A stretch of DNA of 64,000 nucleotides from Larix kaempferi (lineage: Eukaryota; Streptophyta; Pinopsida; Pinales; Pinaceae). The notes beneath the pieces are model-generated. The model saw nothing but the letters and a program-made list of their open reading frames with translations, did not search any database and was not told the DNA's origin. The stretch spans positions 434,001 to 498,000 of the forward strand of contig BSBM01000096.1 of NCBI GenBank assembly GCA_027924585.1, in the 5' to 3' direction. How positions within the stretch are numbered: the first letter of the stretch is position 1; each line of letters starts with the position of its first letter. A program made the translations under genes and the position numbers. Shown in pieces: positions 44,880-57,614 of the stretch.

Positions 44880-45469
44880 AGGAGCTAGGTCTCATTGATT
44901 GAAGGGATCCATGAAGAGCAAGGTATGGATTGGAGTTGGGCCTCATTGATTGAAGGGATCCCTAAAGAGAAAGGTATGGATGAGGATATAAAAAATGTTT
45001 TAGATGTTGATGTTGTGACCAATACAACAGATGGTTCAGAAGCAGCAAATCCCAATTAGATAACACTGAGGAAGGAGTCAAAAGGAAAAAAACTATGTAA
45101 GGATACCCCCCAGCCATCCTCAAGTCTGAGGAGATCCAAACAATTCTAGCCGGTATCATTGATTGAAGGGATCCCTGAAGAGAATTTTATGGATTAGGAT
45201 ATAATTGTTACAAGTGTTATAGACATGATAGCCATGAAAAATACTATGGATGCGATGGGTACAACATATGTTGCGGATGCTGAACTTGTAACTGATGCAG
45301 CGAATGCTGCAGAAGCAGTAAATCCCAATGAGATAACCCTTAGGAAGGAGTCAAAATGAAAAATAATATGGAAGGATACCCCTTATCCATCCTTGATTCT
45401 GAGGAGATCCATATGACTCCAGGTGAATAGTGGCGAAACCCCAATTCCAACTAGGAAACAAACACGGTC
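44880..45469 (+). pseudogene. Degraded coding sequence with internal duplications
   Basis: SLIEGIPxE occurs three times in the plus-strand reading (about 44895, 44945 and 45155). A longer block occurs twice (AANPN, ITLRKESK, DTPxPS, LRRS; near 45040-45140 and 45320-45410), followed by TPIPTRKQTRS. Stops interrupt both copies. It looks like a duplicated low-complexity gene or transposon end that has decayed; I do not recognise the family. Confidence 0.45.
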
Positions 45470-45508
45470 TGTCATACCCCCATTTTGACCCTTAGGATAT
45501 TTTGGTCT

Positions 45509-47957
45509 TGTTGATGCCCCAGAAATCGCAACATCAATCAACAAGGGATTCTCCCTAGTAAGCAAGCATAATTAGATCGCTCACAGTTTGGTGTGGGGAA
45601 TCCATCCGGTTAATGGTTTCGGCTACCGTAAGATTTAAATATTCTTATTCTTTACACCGGTTGCGGCCCGATCCACCGTTTATGTATTTTATTTTAAAGA
45701 TGAAATGCAAGTGCCCTAAGCTAAATGAAGGTAACTAATCTAAATTAACCTAAAAAAGTATAAGCAAATCTAATCTATCCTTGCAAGGAGAAAACTGTAG
45801 AGATGAGTAATAAACTGCAAGAAACACCTAAAGATAACACAAATAGCCATTTAATCATAAAGATGTGCCTACAATAGAATATGACAGATATTGAAGATAG
45901 CTTCAAATTACTGAATACATTCCATTTCTCATGTAAGAGAGACATCATTGTACATGAAAATAGAAAGATCATTCATCACACAGAAATAATTCATAATAGT
46001 AAAGAAAGATCTCACTGTAGTATACGAATGCTACAAGAATAGTCCAACAAACATTCAACACACATTTCCAGGCAAAAAATGTCCTCTCCAGGCTTCCATT
46101 AGGAAAAATCCAGTTTCTTGGAGCAAGTAGCAAAGTAGTTCACGTACAAGGAAGAAAAATTCTTTCACCTACAAAAATCCCTCATTCTCTCCTCCATTCA
46201 TCTATTTATAGATTTTACAATGCTTCTCGTATTCCCAAAATCCTAAACCTAAACCTAGGAGGGAACAAAATTTTGTCTTCTAGTGGGTAATAAGACAAAG
46301 CCCAAAATGCAACTGTCTTTTACAAAATTAAAACAAAACAAAAATAACGTTCTCGTTTCTTTAAAAGACAAAATAACAGTTGTCTTTCGTTTTGAAGGTC
46401 CGAATCATGCTATGGATGGCTCAACTACTAACTGCGATGCTTCTGCTACTGCGCCTACTTCCTTAGGGATGTTAGCTGGTGTTGGATTATCCTCTTGCTG
46501 TATATAGCTGGACCAATGAGCCATTTCTCGCAGGATTGTCCTTGCTCGTGTCGAGACTGTCTTTTTAAAAGCGATTTCATGCTTTCGGAGATTGAATTGA
46601 TAGTGGCTGTGCCTATTGCTAAGGATTGAGCAATGCTTTTTGCCTAGCCGACTTCCTATGCATATCATCCTGCAATAGCAAAATAGCGCAAGTAAATATT
46701 TTGACAAAACTTTAAATGAGCATTGCACACCTCAAGCCTCATTATATAAAATTTCACTCTAAGCGCCGATCGCAACATTAAGTCCTACGCCAAAGCAGTG
46801 AGCGTATCATTAAGATCTACGCGAAAGATCTGTGCCAAAACTAGATTTGAGGGTTGTGCCGGTGGAGGAGTAAGACATAACTCTTTGCGCTATGGATGGG
46901 AAGCTTATAATTAAAAACCCCGCGATCATAAGTGGGACCTCCCGGTGGCACTTTACGATTGGGAGTGGCGCAACAACGGCGATTTTGAGGCTAACTTATG
47001 CACCCTAGCGGAGAAAATATCATCAAGACTTGCACTGGACGGGTCACAAACAGTCGGCATAATTATTGTTAAAAACTACGTCGTAGCGCAAAGATTGATT
47101 TTAAACCTTGCAATGGTTTGGGATAAACGGTGTAGCGGCATTGTTAATCATAGCGCTTGCGATCGCGGCAGGGAAAATACCACTAGGACCTACGCCCAAA
47201 AGATGTGCCAACGACCAAGTCAACAGGATTGTGAATGTAGTGGCAATTTTAAGGCTAAGCCATGCGCCGGTGTCGGCCAAAATAAAATAAATCCTACGCT
47301 TCTGTCGCAAAAGCTATCACTAAAAACTGCGCTTAATGCAAAAGATGGTTTTGCGTTAGTAAAAAAACCAAACAAAATTTTATGGAAGATTGGTCATAAA
47401 AATCCACCCATCGGCGATTTTAAGGCTAAGCCATGCGCCGGTGTCGGCCGAATTAGTCTTAGGACTTGCACCACGAGAGGCCAATTTAGTATTTAATCTT
47501 GCGCCGTAGGCAGCCATAATAGACCTTGGAAACCTGCCCAAAAGCGCTCAGATCAAAGTTGACTCAAGCACCGAAAGCGGCAAAAATGGAGTTAAAACTT
47601 GTGCCGAAGAGGTAGAGTTAGGTTTGCGATTTGCGCCGAAGACGGCAATCTTATGAGCGTAACTTGCGCCGAAGGCGAAATATTTATGGTTAAAACATGC
47701 ACTGAAGGGTGGCTGACTTATGCTCAACATTTGTGCCGCAACGTCTGAGTTAAGGCTAAAAAGTTGCGCCGAAGAGAAAAAGTAACTTTTTCTTAGAGAA
47801 AATAATAGAGAAAACTTTTAGAAAGCAAGTGTTGAAATTTTGCCAAGCTAAAGAGAAAAATTAAGTCTGAAAGACAAGAAAAATACTTGTTACAAAATGT
47901 GTAGAAGGAGGGGCCCCAAATATCTTCAAAATTTTGGGGAAGGATGTTGGAGCAACA
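45509..47957 (-). mobile_element. Element H 3' LTR
   Basis: Plus-strand ends TGTTGATGCC ... GGAGCAACA form TGTTG/CAACA inverted ends. The minus-strand TATA box is the complement of TCTATTTATA at 46201-46210. About 46750-47790 carries many copies of a GCGCCGAAG/GTGCCG motif. Open frames on the plus strand in this part (for example 46945-47496) recur in the other LTR only in broken form and are not taken as genes. Confidence 0.82.
46750..47790. repeat. Dispersed GCGCCGAAG-type motif cluster in the H LTR
   Basis: Short motif TTGCGCCGAAG and variants (GTGCCGAAG, TGCGCCGGTGTCGGCC) recur at irregular spacing, mostly 25-50 bp. The corresponding part of the other LTR (55180-56190) shows the same pattern. 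Many copies are CG-depleted variants, consistent with methylation decay. Confidence 0.55.
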
Positions 47958-49036
47958 ATAATTGGCGAATCGCTAGCGAACATAGATCTCTGAAAAACTC
48001 TCTCTCATCCATAGGAGATTTTAATAGCTACTCACCTTATGTGCAACAGTCGACTTGAGTGTTCGAATTTCGGCAAAGGAAGTGATCACTTTATCTGTTG
48101 GTCATTGGGAAAGTGGAGCTTCGATAAAGACATCCTTAAAACTCTCCAAGGGCCAAAATATGGGGTTCATTTTTAGAAGATCCATCTTTCAGACGACCAC
48201 TGTCATCGGACTCCACAGGATTGTAACATCTCATAGAAAATATTCTCTTGTTCCTCATTCCCATGTTGCTTTCATCCTTTTGGATGTTCTTTAATTAGCG
48301 ACTTTTGTCGTGTGAGTATTCCAGAAAAATTTCTTCAAGACTTAGCCATTTTCCTGAGTTCTTCAATCCATTGATGTCCTGTTGTGTGAGCAGGATATTT
48401 TCTTGGTTTCTTGTGCTCACAGACGGAGAAGAACTCTACTGGGAATTTTGGTGTGGTTGCTTAAATTAAAATTCTTTATTGTTCTCAGCCATGCTTTAAT
48501 GGAGGTGAGATTTTCTGGAAAACAGACTCTTGATTATAAGCTCTTTTGTCTTTAGATTTGCAGCATGGAGCCATTTTAATACCCTATGCCTTAGAGATTT
48601 GCTTCCTTTCCGTGGGTCCAACTACAACGATCTTCTTGAGATGCTTATAAATGTGAGGGTGGATGGAGCCTGAAGATAGTGATAAAGATAATCATGGATC
48701 TCTGCTATTAAACACGGGTTAATGCGACCAACAGAACAGGATCTCTTCATTCTCGAAAATGATCAGCAAAAGCCAAAATGCATAGATGAACTTTCGTTTG
48801 AGGGTACATTTCCAGCTTCATGAGTTGTGAGATTTCTTGAGAGATCTATCTTCACGAAAGGCCCAATTGCAGGGCTAGCGGGAAAAAACTATACAAAGGA
48901 AAGTGGAAAGGGAAAACTCAAATACTCAAAAAAGAGGACAACTTGGCTGAAACAAACAGAAAACAAGGGACTAAAGAAAAAAAGTAAAAAGAAAAATAAC
49001 AAAGCCTTTATTTATGTACAGAAAACCTCAACGAAA
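47958..49036 (-). other. Element H 3' untranslated region
   Basis: About 1.1 kb between the integrase stop and the 3' LTR. No extra gene is recognised; an AG-rich plus-strand frame at 48827-49108 has no family resemblance. Confidence 0.5.
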
Positions 49037-52000
49037 CTATGCAAAGTATTGTTTCAAGGCGAGGCCGTTGAGGGGAACGGTTACTTCCTCTCCCTGGAGG
49101 TCTGTTAGCTTGTAAGTGGATGGGCCGAGCTTTGCAGAAATTTGGTAAGGGCCTACCCACAGGTGTTGGAATTTCATGTGCATTCCCTTGCCTTCGTGAT
49201 GATGGTCCCATTTCAGAACTAAATCTCCTATTTCAAAACTTCTTTTACCAGACTTCCTTTTATTGAACCATCTTTTGACTATATCTTGGTGTTGATGGAA
49301 TCTGTCCTTGGATTTCTGCCGGGCTTCTTCAAGTTGAAGTAGGGTGTCAATCCTGGATTGTAAAATGTGACTACCAGACCCTCGAGAGGCTTGGGACAAT
49401 TGCAAGGATGGAAGCAAGATGTTCGGAGGGAGGATGGATTCCTTGCCATAGACAAGGGAATAAGGGGAAACCCCTAATGCATTCTTTGGAGTCACCCTAT
49501 CTTCCCATAAGGCATTTGGGAGAGCTATATGCCAGCTTCGCTGATTTTCAATCATAGTCTTCTTGAGAATTCAGATGAGGTTTTTTTTTGAAGATTCAGC
49601 TAGTCCATTCCCCTGGGGGTAGTAATTGGCCGAATAATGAAATTTAATTCCCCTTTCATAAACAAATTCATTTATTTTAAAAGACGAGAAATAAGTGGCA
49701 TTATCAAATACTAGGGAAATCAGAACTCCAAACCTGGTTATGATGTTCTCTTTCAAGAAACTGATGACTGCATCTTCATTGATCTTGCACAATGGGGCAG
49801 CCTTTGTCCATTTGGTAAAATAGTCGGTGGCTGTCAGGATGTATCAATGTTGAAGGGAAGAATTTTCCTTTATCTCTCCGATGACATCTATACCCCACTG
49901 TTCGAAAGGCTTTGAGATGATAACCGGCTGTAAGGGTTTTGCTACCTTAGGTAATTTTCCAGTGCTCCTTTGGCATACATCACAGTTCCGTGCATAAGTA
50001 TGGGCATGTTGGAATAAAGTGAGCCAGTAATATCCAGCCCTCAGTATCTTGTGAGTTGTGGTGTCTCCTGAATAATTCCCACTAGTAGGGCCATCATGCA
50101 GCTCTTTGACCACCTTACTTGCATCTTCCTTCTCTAAACATCTGAGAAACATCCCTGCTCCTCATACCATCTGCAAAATTTGTTCCATTGAAGGAATGGG
50201 ATAATTATCTTTATCAAATGCTCTATTCATGTTTCTAAAATATATCCATAATCTTATTTCTCCGGACTTCTTCCTTACGGGAACTAATTTAGCGACCCAT
50301 TTTGAATGCCGAACTTTAAAGATGATCTTGGCGTCTAATAACTTCTTTAATTCCTTCTGAATCAAAGGCTCAAGAGCAGGGTGCATTCTTCTTAGTTGCT
50401 GCTGAAAAGGTTTAACACTTTCCTTCATAGGTATGACATTTTGAATGATGCGAATATCATATGTTTTTAGATCTTCATACGTCCAAGCAAACACATCTTT
50501 ATATTGCCGAAAAATTTTAATGAACCTATCTCTTTCACTCGGCGAACAACATCTACCAAGATTGACATATTTTGGTTCAACTTCTGTGCCTAGATTTATC
50601 AATTCATGCTGCATAGTAGAACTATGAGTTTTAACATTTGCTGGTTTCTTGAACTTGCTTTACAGATTGAAAAAAATTTCAACTGATCTCACTCTTTTAG
50701 GCATGAAATTTCCTTTGACTGCGTCCTTATTTTGCAGATCAGCATCATGTTTTTCTTCATCTATAACAGCTTCTTGAAACATGTCTTCATTTGTAAGGAA
50801 ACTAATGATTTGTTTGTCATCATCGAACACCCTGAAATTTGTTATGTTATCTAGAACAGAAGGCCTGGAAACCAATTCAATAGAACACTTATTATTAGTA
50901 GACACCAACCTGGAAGCAGAGGTAGCTAACAAGTCAGCAGCAACATTCTGTAATCTAGGAACATATTTTATATTAAAAACTTCAAAGTTGGTAATTAGAT
51001 CCCATACCTCAGATTGATAGCCTTTCAGATGTGGTGAAAGACAATGAATGGTATCTCTTACCTGTCTCACAACTATTTCTGAGTCACCAAAAACTTTCAG
51101 GTACTTAACATTCAAACTGATGGCTTTCTTCAATCCGTGGACTAAAGCTTCATATTCAATAGTGTTATTAGTACGCTCAAATTCTAATCTACAGGGCAAG
51201 AAGTACTTATTACTTTCAGGATCCACTAGAATACAACTAGCTCCGGAACCTTCCAGAGTCTTGGAACCATCAAAGTATAAAGTCCAAAAAACATTGTTTG
51301 ATTTAACTAAGTTAGTATCTTTATGATCTAAGTTAGTGACTAAGCTAACTATGTTACAATCGATATCATCAGTCCAATAAAAATGAAGGAGATTGGACTA
51401 TTTATCTAATTCATAGCTAATAGTTTTAGATTGATAGTTACCTTGCTCGATTTCCAACAAATAATTCCCCAATATTGAAGATGAGAAGGCTACAATTTCG
51501 TTCTTCCCTTATAGCTGAGTTACATTTTGTTTCATGTGTGGTTCCCTCAAAATTTTAATATGATTCTACCTATTCTGATATGGTAACCATAAATGGGACC
51601 AATCAGTTGCAAAGTAACCATCTAGTTTTGTAGACCAGTCCCTGCTTAGGATTAAACCATAGGCTTCAGGAATGTCAACTATCATTATATCAATGAACTG
51701 ACACACTCTAGAATCTGCCGACAACCTAACGAGCACATCCTTCATTTCCCCAATAACTTTAACAACAGTCCTATCTAACTACATAATCTGAGCGGGAGAT
51801 GGAATTGGTTGACTATTAATCTTCTTACAGAACGACAGTGGCATGACATTCGAAGATGCTCCAGAATATACCAGACAGTTATGCACATTGTCATTGAAGA
51901 TTTCAAAAGTTAAAAGAAAAGGCAATGTCTGGGATTTGGATTTCCCGCTAATACTAGCCTCATTTATTTCAAGATCTTCCTGAGTGTCTGTTAATGGAGT

Positions 52001-53890
52001 TTTAGGTTGGGATTGAAGAGCTTGCAACAACTTGTTTCGTTGTTGTGGCAAACTACACATATTGAATATCGAAAAATTTGATTTTACCTTCTTTATATCT
52101 TCAATGATGTCATATCCCATATCACATTTTTTTACAACTTTTGTTTGATTATCTGTCTTGCTCAATGTGACTTTTGGTTGGTGGACTGTTGTGTCAATGT
52201 TTGGTTGTTTGGTAGCTGTTGGGTTAGCTTTAGGTTGAGGCGGAATGACTGTAATGTATATTTTAGGCATCTCTTTGGAAACCTTAGGTTTAGGCGCAGT
52301 TGAACTTGGAATTGGATCTGCAATGGGACCTTTACTGCGAGTGTTAATGTTCATAGCGGAGACTGGGCTTTCCACGGGATCATCTTCTATTAATTCAGTT
52401 AAAGGTACCTAGTCCCATAATACCATGGTGGTATCTGGGGAGGGTTCCTCTACTTCAAGGGTTTCTTCCTCTAGAGGATCATCTTGATCTAGAATATGTG
52501 AATCCAACATTTGGTTCATTACTAAACTCATAGAATTAATCCATTGTGGGTAGCTCTTTTCAGAGTGTGGCTCTTGATGAAAGGTATAGAAGTGTTCCAT
52601 TCCTATTTCATTCAGATTTAAAACAGGGGAGCTGTTCATAGGTGGATGACGCTGGTCATTGTCTTCCCTTTTCTTGTAGAATGGTTTGAAAGGTCTCCTG
52701 AATGTACTAGCTTCCTTATATTTTTCAAGATCTACAATTTTATTGGACAATTTCTGCATCATTCTAACTACGTTTTCCATGTCTGTCGATGGCTCTTCTT
52801 TGTTTCTTGTTAATAGAAGGGTTTTGTTAGTAGTTGTTGGCTTTGCTTCTATATCAAGAGCATGTTTAGCAATGTTGTTTGCTTCTTCCTCTAGCTTCCT
52901 AGCTTATTCAAAATTTTCTATTAAGGTAGTTTTCTTGGTTCTTTTAACAAACATTGCGATGGGTCCTTCAAGTGTTGTTGTGTAATATTCAACTAAAGAT
53001 TCTTCTGCAGGTTTAGTTGCTTCACTGAAATTATTCAAGAGCGTAGTGAACCTTTGGTTAAAGTCTTGAACCTTTTCTTTCTTTTCCATTCTCATGGACA
53101 ATAATTCTTTCATGAGTGTAGCTACAGTTTTCTGATTCCCATACTTCTTTAAAAAACATTTCTCAAACTCTTCCCAATTGGAAATTGAGCTAGCTTGTAA
53201 GCTAAAGTACCAGGAAGAAACTTTCGGTTAGAATGTGTATGGGAAAAGCCTACAAACTACATCTTCATGCTCTACATTTAAAATATTCAAAGCTAAATAA
53301 AAACTCTTAAGATGATCTTCAGTAGATATGCCTTTACCTGGGTCGTATTTGGGCAAAACTTTCTCTGTATTTTTAGGCAAATTGTGAAATGGCCCAGCTA
53401 GATTTAATGCTCCCCTTGCTCTCCAAGCAGGTACAACCATGGCTATTTGTGGAGAATTAGGTGGAGAATCATGTGGTGAATTAAGTGGAGTGTTCTTTGG
53501 AGTAAAAAGTTCTCCAAGATTTTCTGGATCTATAAAATCGATCTCCTTTAGAGGCTACGTGATCTCTTCTAAAGACAAATCTACCAGCTCTTCGAAGCTC
53601 TGCACAAGGATTGAATCACAGGTATATTGTCTTTCTCTTTTAGGAATTCTTCTTCTAGGGAGAAAATTTATTGCGTTTAAACCACCGATTTGTTTAACAT
53701 AATCTCGTGTGTTCCTTCTTAAGTCTTCTACCTCTGTAAAAGGTACAGCATACAGTGCTTCTTGTTGTTCAGAATCAGAATTGAGGTTTTCTTGATTTGT
53801 CACTTCAAGATTTGGATTGTCTGAAATAACTGTTTCAAGTGGGTTTCTAGTAATGTTTCTACCAATGGAGGAATCTCCTTTATCATCCAT
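49037..53890 (-). pseudogene. gag-pol: Element H gag-pol, single frame with 12 premature stops
   Basis: ATG 53890 to stop 49037: 1,618 codons in one frame, with stops at 53555, 53228, 52904, 52409, 51779, 51566, 51509, 51398, 50660, 50162, 49844 and 49571. Gag capsid ~165-285 (EDHLKSFYLAL, SWYFSLQA, FEKCFLKKYG). Protease ~675, active Asp replaced (VYSGASSNVMP). Archaeal-type RNase H ~875-1015 (LYFDGSKTLEGSGAS, NNTIEYEALVHGL, VFGDSEIVVRQV). Reverse transcriptase ~1120-1243 covers only the N-terminal part (VFAWTYEDLK, KWVAKLVPVRKKSGEIRL); its first catalytic Asp is Tyr (IYFRN), and the YVDD part and normal RNase H are deleted in frame. Integrase zinc domain has GN for GH, then CDVCQR; the core keeps D, D and E (WGIDVIG, FDNATYF, GLAES). 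Inactive. Confidence 0.88.
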
Positions 53891-53901
53891 GCACTGGCGG
53901 C

Positions 53902-53921
53902 CCTCCTTCTAGCGCCAAAAA
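53902..53921 (-). other. Primer-binding site region of element H
   Basis: On the minus strand TTTTTGGCGCTAGAAGGAGG follows the 5' LTR; the site proper starts at TGGCGC. The tRNA is not identified. Confidence 0.55.
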
Positions 53922-53922
53922 C

Positions 53923-56366
53923 TATTCATGCACCAGAAATCGTAGCATCAATAAGCAAGGGATTCTCTCGATAAGCAAGCCCAATTAGATCGCTCACCAT
54001 TTGGTGTGGGGAATCCATCCGATTAATGGTTCTGGATACCATAAAATTTAAAGATTCTTATTCTTTACACTGGTTGCGGCCCGATCCACCATTTATGTAT
54101 TTTATTTTAAAGATGAAATGCAAGTGCCCTAAGCTAAATGCAGGTAACTAATCTATATTAACCTAAAAAAGTATAAGCAAATCTAATCTATCCTTGCAAG
54201 GAGCAAACTGTAGAGATGAGTAATAAACTGCAAGAAACACCTAAAGATCACACATATAGCCATTTAATCATAAAGATGTGCCTACAGCATAATATGACAG
54301 ATATTGAAGATAGTTTCAAATTATTGACTACATTCCATTACTCATTTAAGAGAGACATCATTGTACAGGAAAATAGAAAGATCATTCATCACACAGAAAT
54401 AATTCAAAATAGTAAAGAAAGATCTCACAGTAGTATACGAATGCTACAGGAATAGTCCAACAAACATTCAATACACATTTACAGTCAAAAAATGTCCTTT
54501 CCAGGCTTCCATTAGGCAAAATCCAGTTTCTTGGAGAAAGTAGCAAAGTAGTTCACGTACAAGGAAGAAAATTTCTTTGACCTGCAAAAATCCCTCATTC
54601 TCTCCTCCGTTCTATAGATTTTACAATGCTTCTCATATTCCCAAAAACCTAAACCTAAACCTAGGAGGGAACAAAATTTTGTCTTCTAGTGGGTAATAAG
54701 ACAAAGCCCAAAACGCAACTGTCTTTTACAAAATTAAAACAAAACATAAATAACATTCTCTTTTCTTTAAAAGACAAAATAATAGCTGTCTTTCGTTTTG
54801 AAGGTCCGAATCATGCTATGGATGGCTCAACTGCTGACTGCGATGCTTCTGCTGCTGCGCCTGCTTCCTCAGGGATGTTAGCTGGTGTTGGATTATCCTC
54901 TTTCCATATATAGCTGGACCAATGAGTCATTTCTCGTAGGATTGTCCTTGCTCGCGCCGAGACTATCTTTTTAAAAGCGATTTCATGCTTTTGCAGATTG
55001 ACTTGATAGTGGCTATGCCTGTTGCTAAGGCTTGAGCAATGGTTTTGTCCTAGCCGACTTCCTATGCATATCATCCTACAATGGAAAAATAGCACAAGTA
55101 AAGATTTTGACAAAAATTTAAATGAACATTGCACACCTCAAGCCTCATTATATAAAACTTCACGCTAAGTGTCGATCACAACATTAAGTCCTGCGCCAAA
55201 GTGGTGAGCATATTATTATGATCTACGTGAAAGATCTGCGCCAAAACTAGATTTGAGGGTTGCGCCGGCAGAGGAGTAAGACATAACTCTTTTCACTATG
55301 GACAGGAAGCATATAATTAAAAACCCCGCGATCATAAGTGGGACCTGCCGGCGGCACTTTAAGATTGGGAGTGGCACAACAACGGTGATTTTGAGGCTAA
55401 CTTATGTGCCCTGGTGGAGAAAATATCATCAAGACTTGTGCTGGATAGGTCGCAAAGGGTCGGCATAATTATCGTTAAAAACTGCGTCGCAACGCAAAGA
55501 TTGATTTTAAACCTTGCAATGGTTTGGGATAAACGGTGTAGCGGCATTTTTAATCGTAGCGCTTGCGATCGTGGCGGGGAAATTATCACTAGGACCTGCG
55601 CCTAAAATATGTGCCAACAACCAAGTGAACAGGATCGTGAATGTAGCAGCAATTTTAAGGCTAAGCCATGTGCCGGTGTCGGCCAAAATAAAATAAATCC
55701 TACGCTTCTGTCGCAAAAGTTATCACTAAAAACTGTGCTTAATGCAAAAGATGGTTTTTCCTTAGTAAAAAAACCAAACAAAAATCTTTGGAAGATTGGT
55801 CATAAAAATACACCCATCGGCGATTTTAAGGCTAAGCCATGCGCCGGTGTCGGCCGAATTAGTCTTAGGACTTGCGCCATGAGAGGCCAATTTAGGATTT
55901 AATCTTGCGCCGCAGGCAGCCATAATAGACCTTGGAAACCCGCCGAAAAGCGCACAGATCAAAGTTGACTCAAGCACCGAAAGCAGCAAAAATGGAGTTA
56001 AAACTTGGGTCGAAGAGGAAGAGTTAGGTTTGCAATTTGCGCCGAAGACGACAGTCTTATGATCGAAACTTGCGCCGAAGCCGGAATATTTATGGTTAAA
56101 ACGTGTGCTAAAGGGTGTCCGACTTATGCTCAACATTTGCGCCACAGCGTTTGAGTTAAGGATAAAAAATTGCGCCGAAGAGAAAAAGTAAGTTTGCCTT
56201 AGAGAAAATAATAGAGAAAACTTTTGGAAAGCAAGTGTTGAAATTTTGCCAAGCTTAAGAGAAAAATTAAGTCTGAAAGACAACAAAAACAATTGTTACA
56301 AAATGTGTAGAAGGAGGGGCCCCAAATATCTTCAAAATTTTGGGGAAGGATGTTGCAGCAACAACA
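53923..56366 (-). mobile_element. Element H 5' LTR
   Basis: Homologous to 45509-47957 throughout. The plus-strand left end reads TATTCATGC where the other copy reads TGTTGATGC, so the terminal CA of the minus strand is mutated. The TATA-box region (about 54600-54620) is partly deleted. An extra ACA at the right end leaves the exact terminus uncertain (56363 or 56366). Confidence 0.82.
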
Positions 56367-56371
56367 AGTCT

Positions 56372-57600
56372 ATAATGTTAATATTGTATGCATATTATGT
56401 ATGATTCCTATTGTGGAGCTCAATTCCAAGGGCCCACTAGTGAATGCTCAATCTTGAAGAGGAAAGTATTTGGTATTATGTTACCCATGTGCTAATGAGC
56501 CATGGAAATTGTAAGTATGCATTTTAATAGAAATGCCCACAACTAGATATGCAATGCAACAAGAGATGGGGGCATGATATTTACAAGGAATTGGGAGGGA
56601 AATATTCAAACCCTTGAGACAATCAAGTCAATCCAAGTGTCAATGAGAGAACCGATAAGCCCTCAACTACCCATGTTGACTTTTGTGCCCAATCATTCAT
56701 TTCTCCCAAGAGTTGGTTGAGGTAGTTAATGCCTTGGGGAATGGAGAGGTATGGCTGTCCAAATTTTGGTATGAGAAAGACACCCTTCACATAAATCTTT
56801 GATTGGATTCCTTGGCAAGGGGGAACCACAAAATTGCTCCCCAAGCCATTTTTCACCCATGAGTTTTTGCTATCTCACGAGTCGGGAGTCACCTGGGCAT
56901 TTTCCTCCATGTTTTTTTCTGTTTTTTCCTTCATTTTTTTCTAGTTGGGAAGGGCTTTTTTGTTCTTGGTTAATAGTGGGGAAGGGAACAAATTGATTTG
57001 GGGGTTTTATAGAGGTCGTTTTAGCCCACTGTATGCTCATATATTGTGGGAGAAATCAGTTTTCTTCCCTGGGGTTGATTTCCTCTTCCCACAATCCATT
57101 TTTGGGTGTGCCACGATTTTGGGAAAACCCATAGACCCTATTCTGTAAATCCCATTGTTGAAATTGTGTATCCATGCCTAGTTTTTTAGTTTGCTGTGTG
57201 TAAGAGAATGTTGGGGTTGAGATGGGCATCCATTTATTTGGCTGTGATGAACTTGAGAGTCCCATTTTTTCCTTGTAGATATCATGCCCAGCTTGGGGGT
57301 GGTCTCTGAGTGCTGAAAGAATATAGGCTAGGTAGAGACCTATGGTGGGGTGGAACGTTGCGGCGACATAGCTAGTTTCAATTAGTGTTTTACTTCTGCA
57401 CTGTTTCAATTAGTGGATGGTTGTTCTTGATATGGTGGATGCATGTGAAATGTGTGTGAATGATATTTTATTTCGTTGTGCATGTTTGCTTGATTTGCAT
57501 TTGCACACATATTCATTTTAATTGTAATTCCACATATTTTATTCATGATGAATGGAGCTAAGTTTTATAAAAGCCCATATTTTAGTGCCATGATCCCTTC
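56372..57600 (-). other. Unclassified flank with two minus-strand open stretches
   Basis: 57056-57409 (117 codons; SYVAATFHPTIGLYLAYILS) and 56623-56856 (77 codons; GINYLNQLLGEMNDWAQKS) are on the same strand and could be pieces of one decayed gene. I do not recognise either. Other short frames here are low-complexity. Confidence 0.3.
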
Positions 57601-57614
57601 CATGCATTGGATCG

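Larger units (their letters stand above)
45509..56366 (-). mobile_element. Element H: Tat-like Ty3/gypsy element, reverse strand
   Basis: 3' LTR 45509-47957 and 5' LTR 53923 to about 56366 in minus sense, about 2.45 kb each and clearly diverged. Domain order on the minus strand: gag, protease, archaeal-type RNase H, partial reverse transcriptase, integrase. From memory, an RNase H of this type placed before reverse transcriptase is known in some Tat-group polyproteins. Flanks read GGTCT (45504-45508) and, if the right LTR ends at 56366, AGTCT (56367-56371): a possible TSD with one change. No clear polypurine tract is seen at 47958. An old, inactive element. Confidence 0.85.

Noticed and set aside
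46945-47496. 183-codon plus-strand frame in the H LTR, partly repeated at 55609-55902
   Set aside because: Antisense to element H, built from the GCGCC motif cluster, and broken in the other LTR; probably chance openness of CG-rich repeats.
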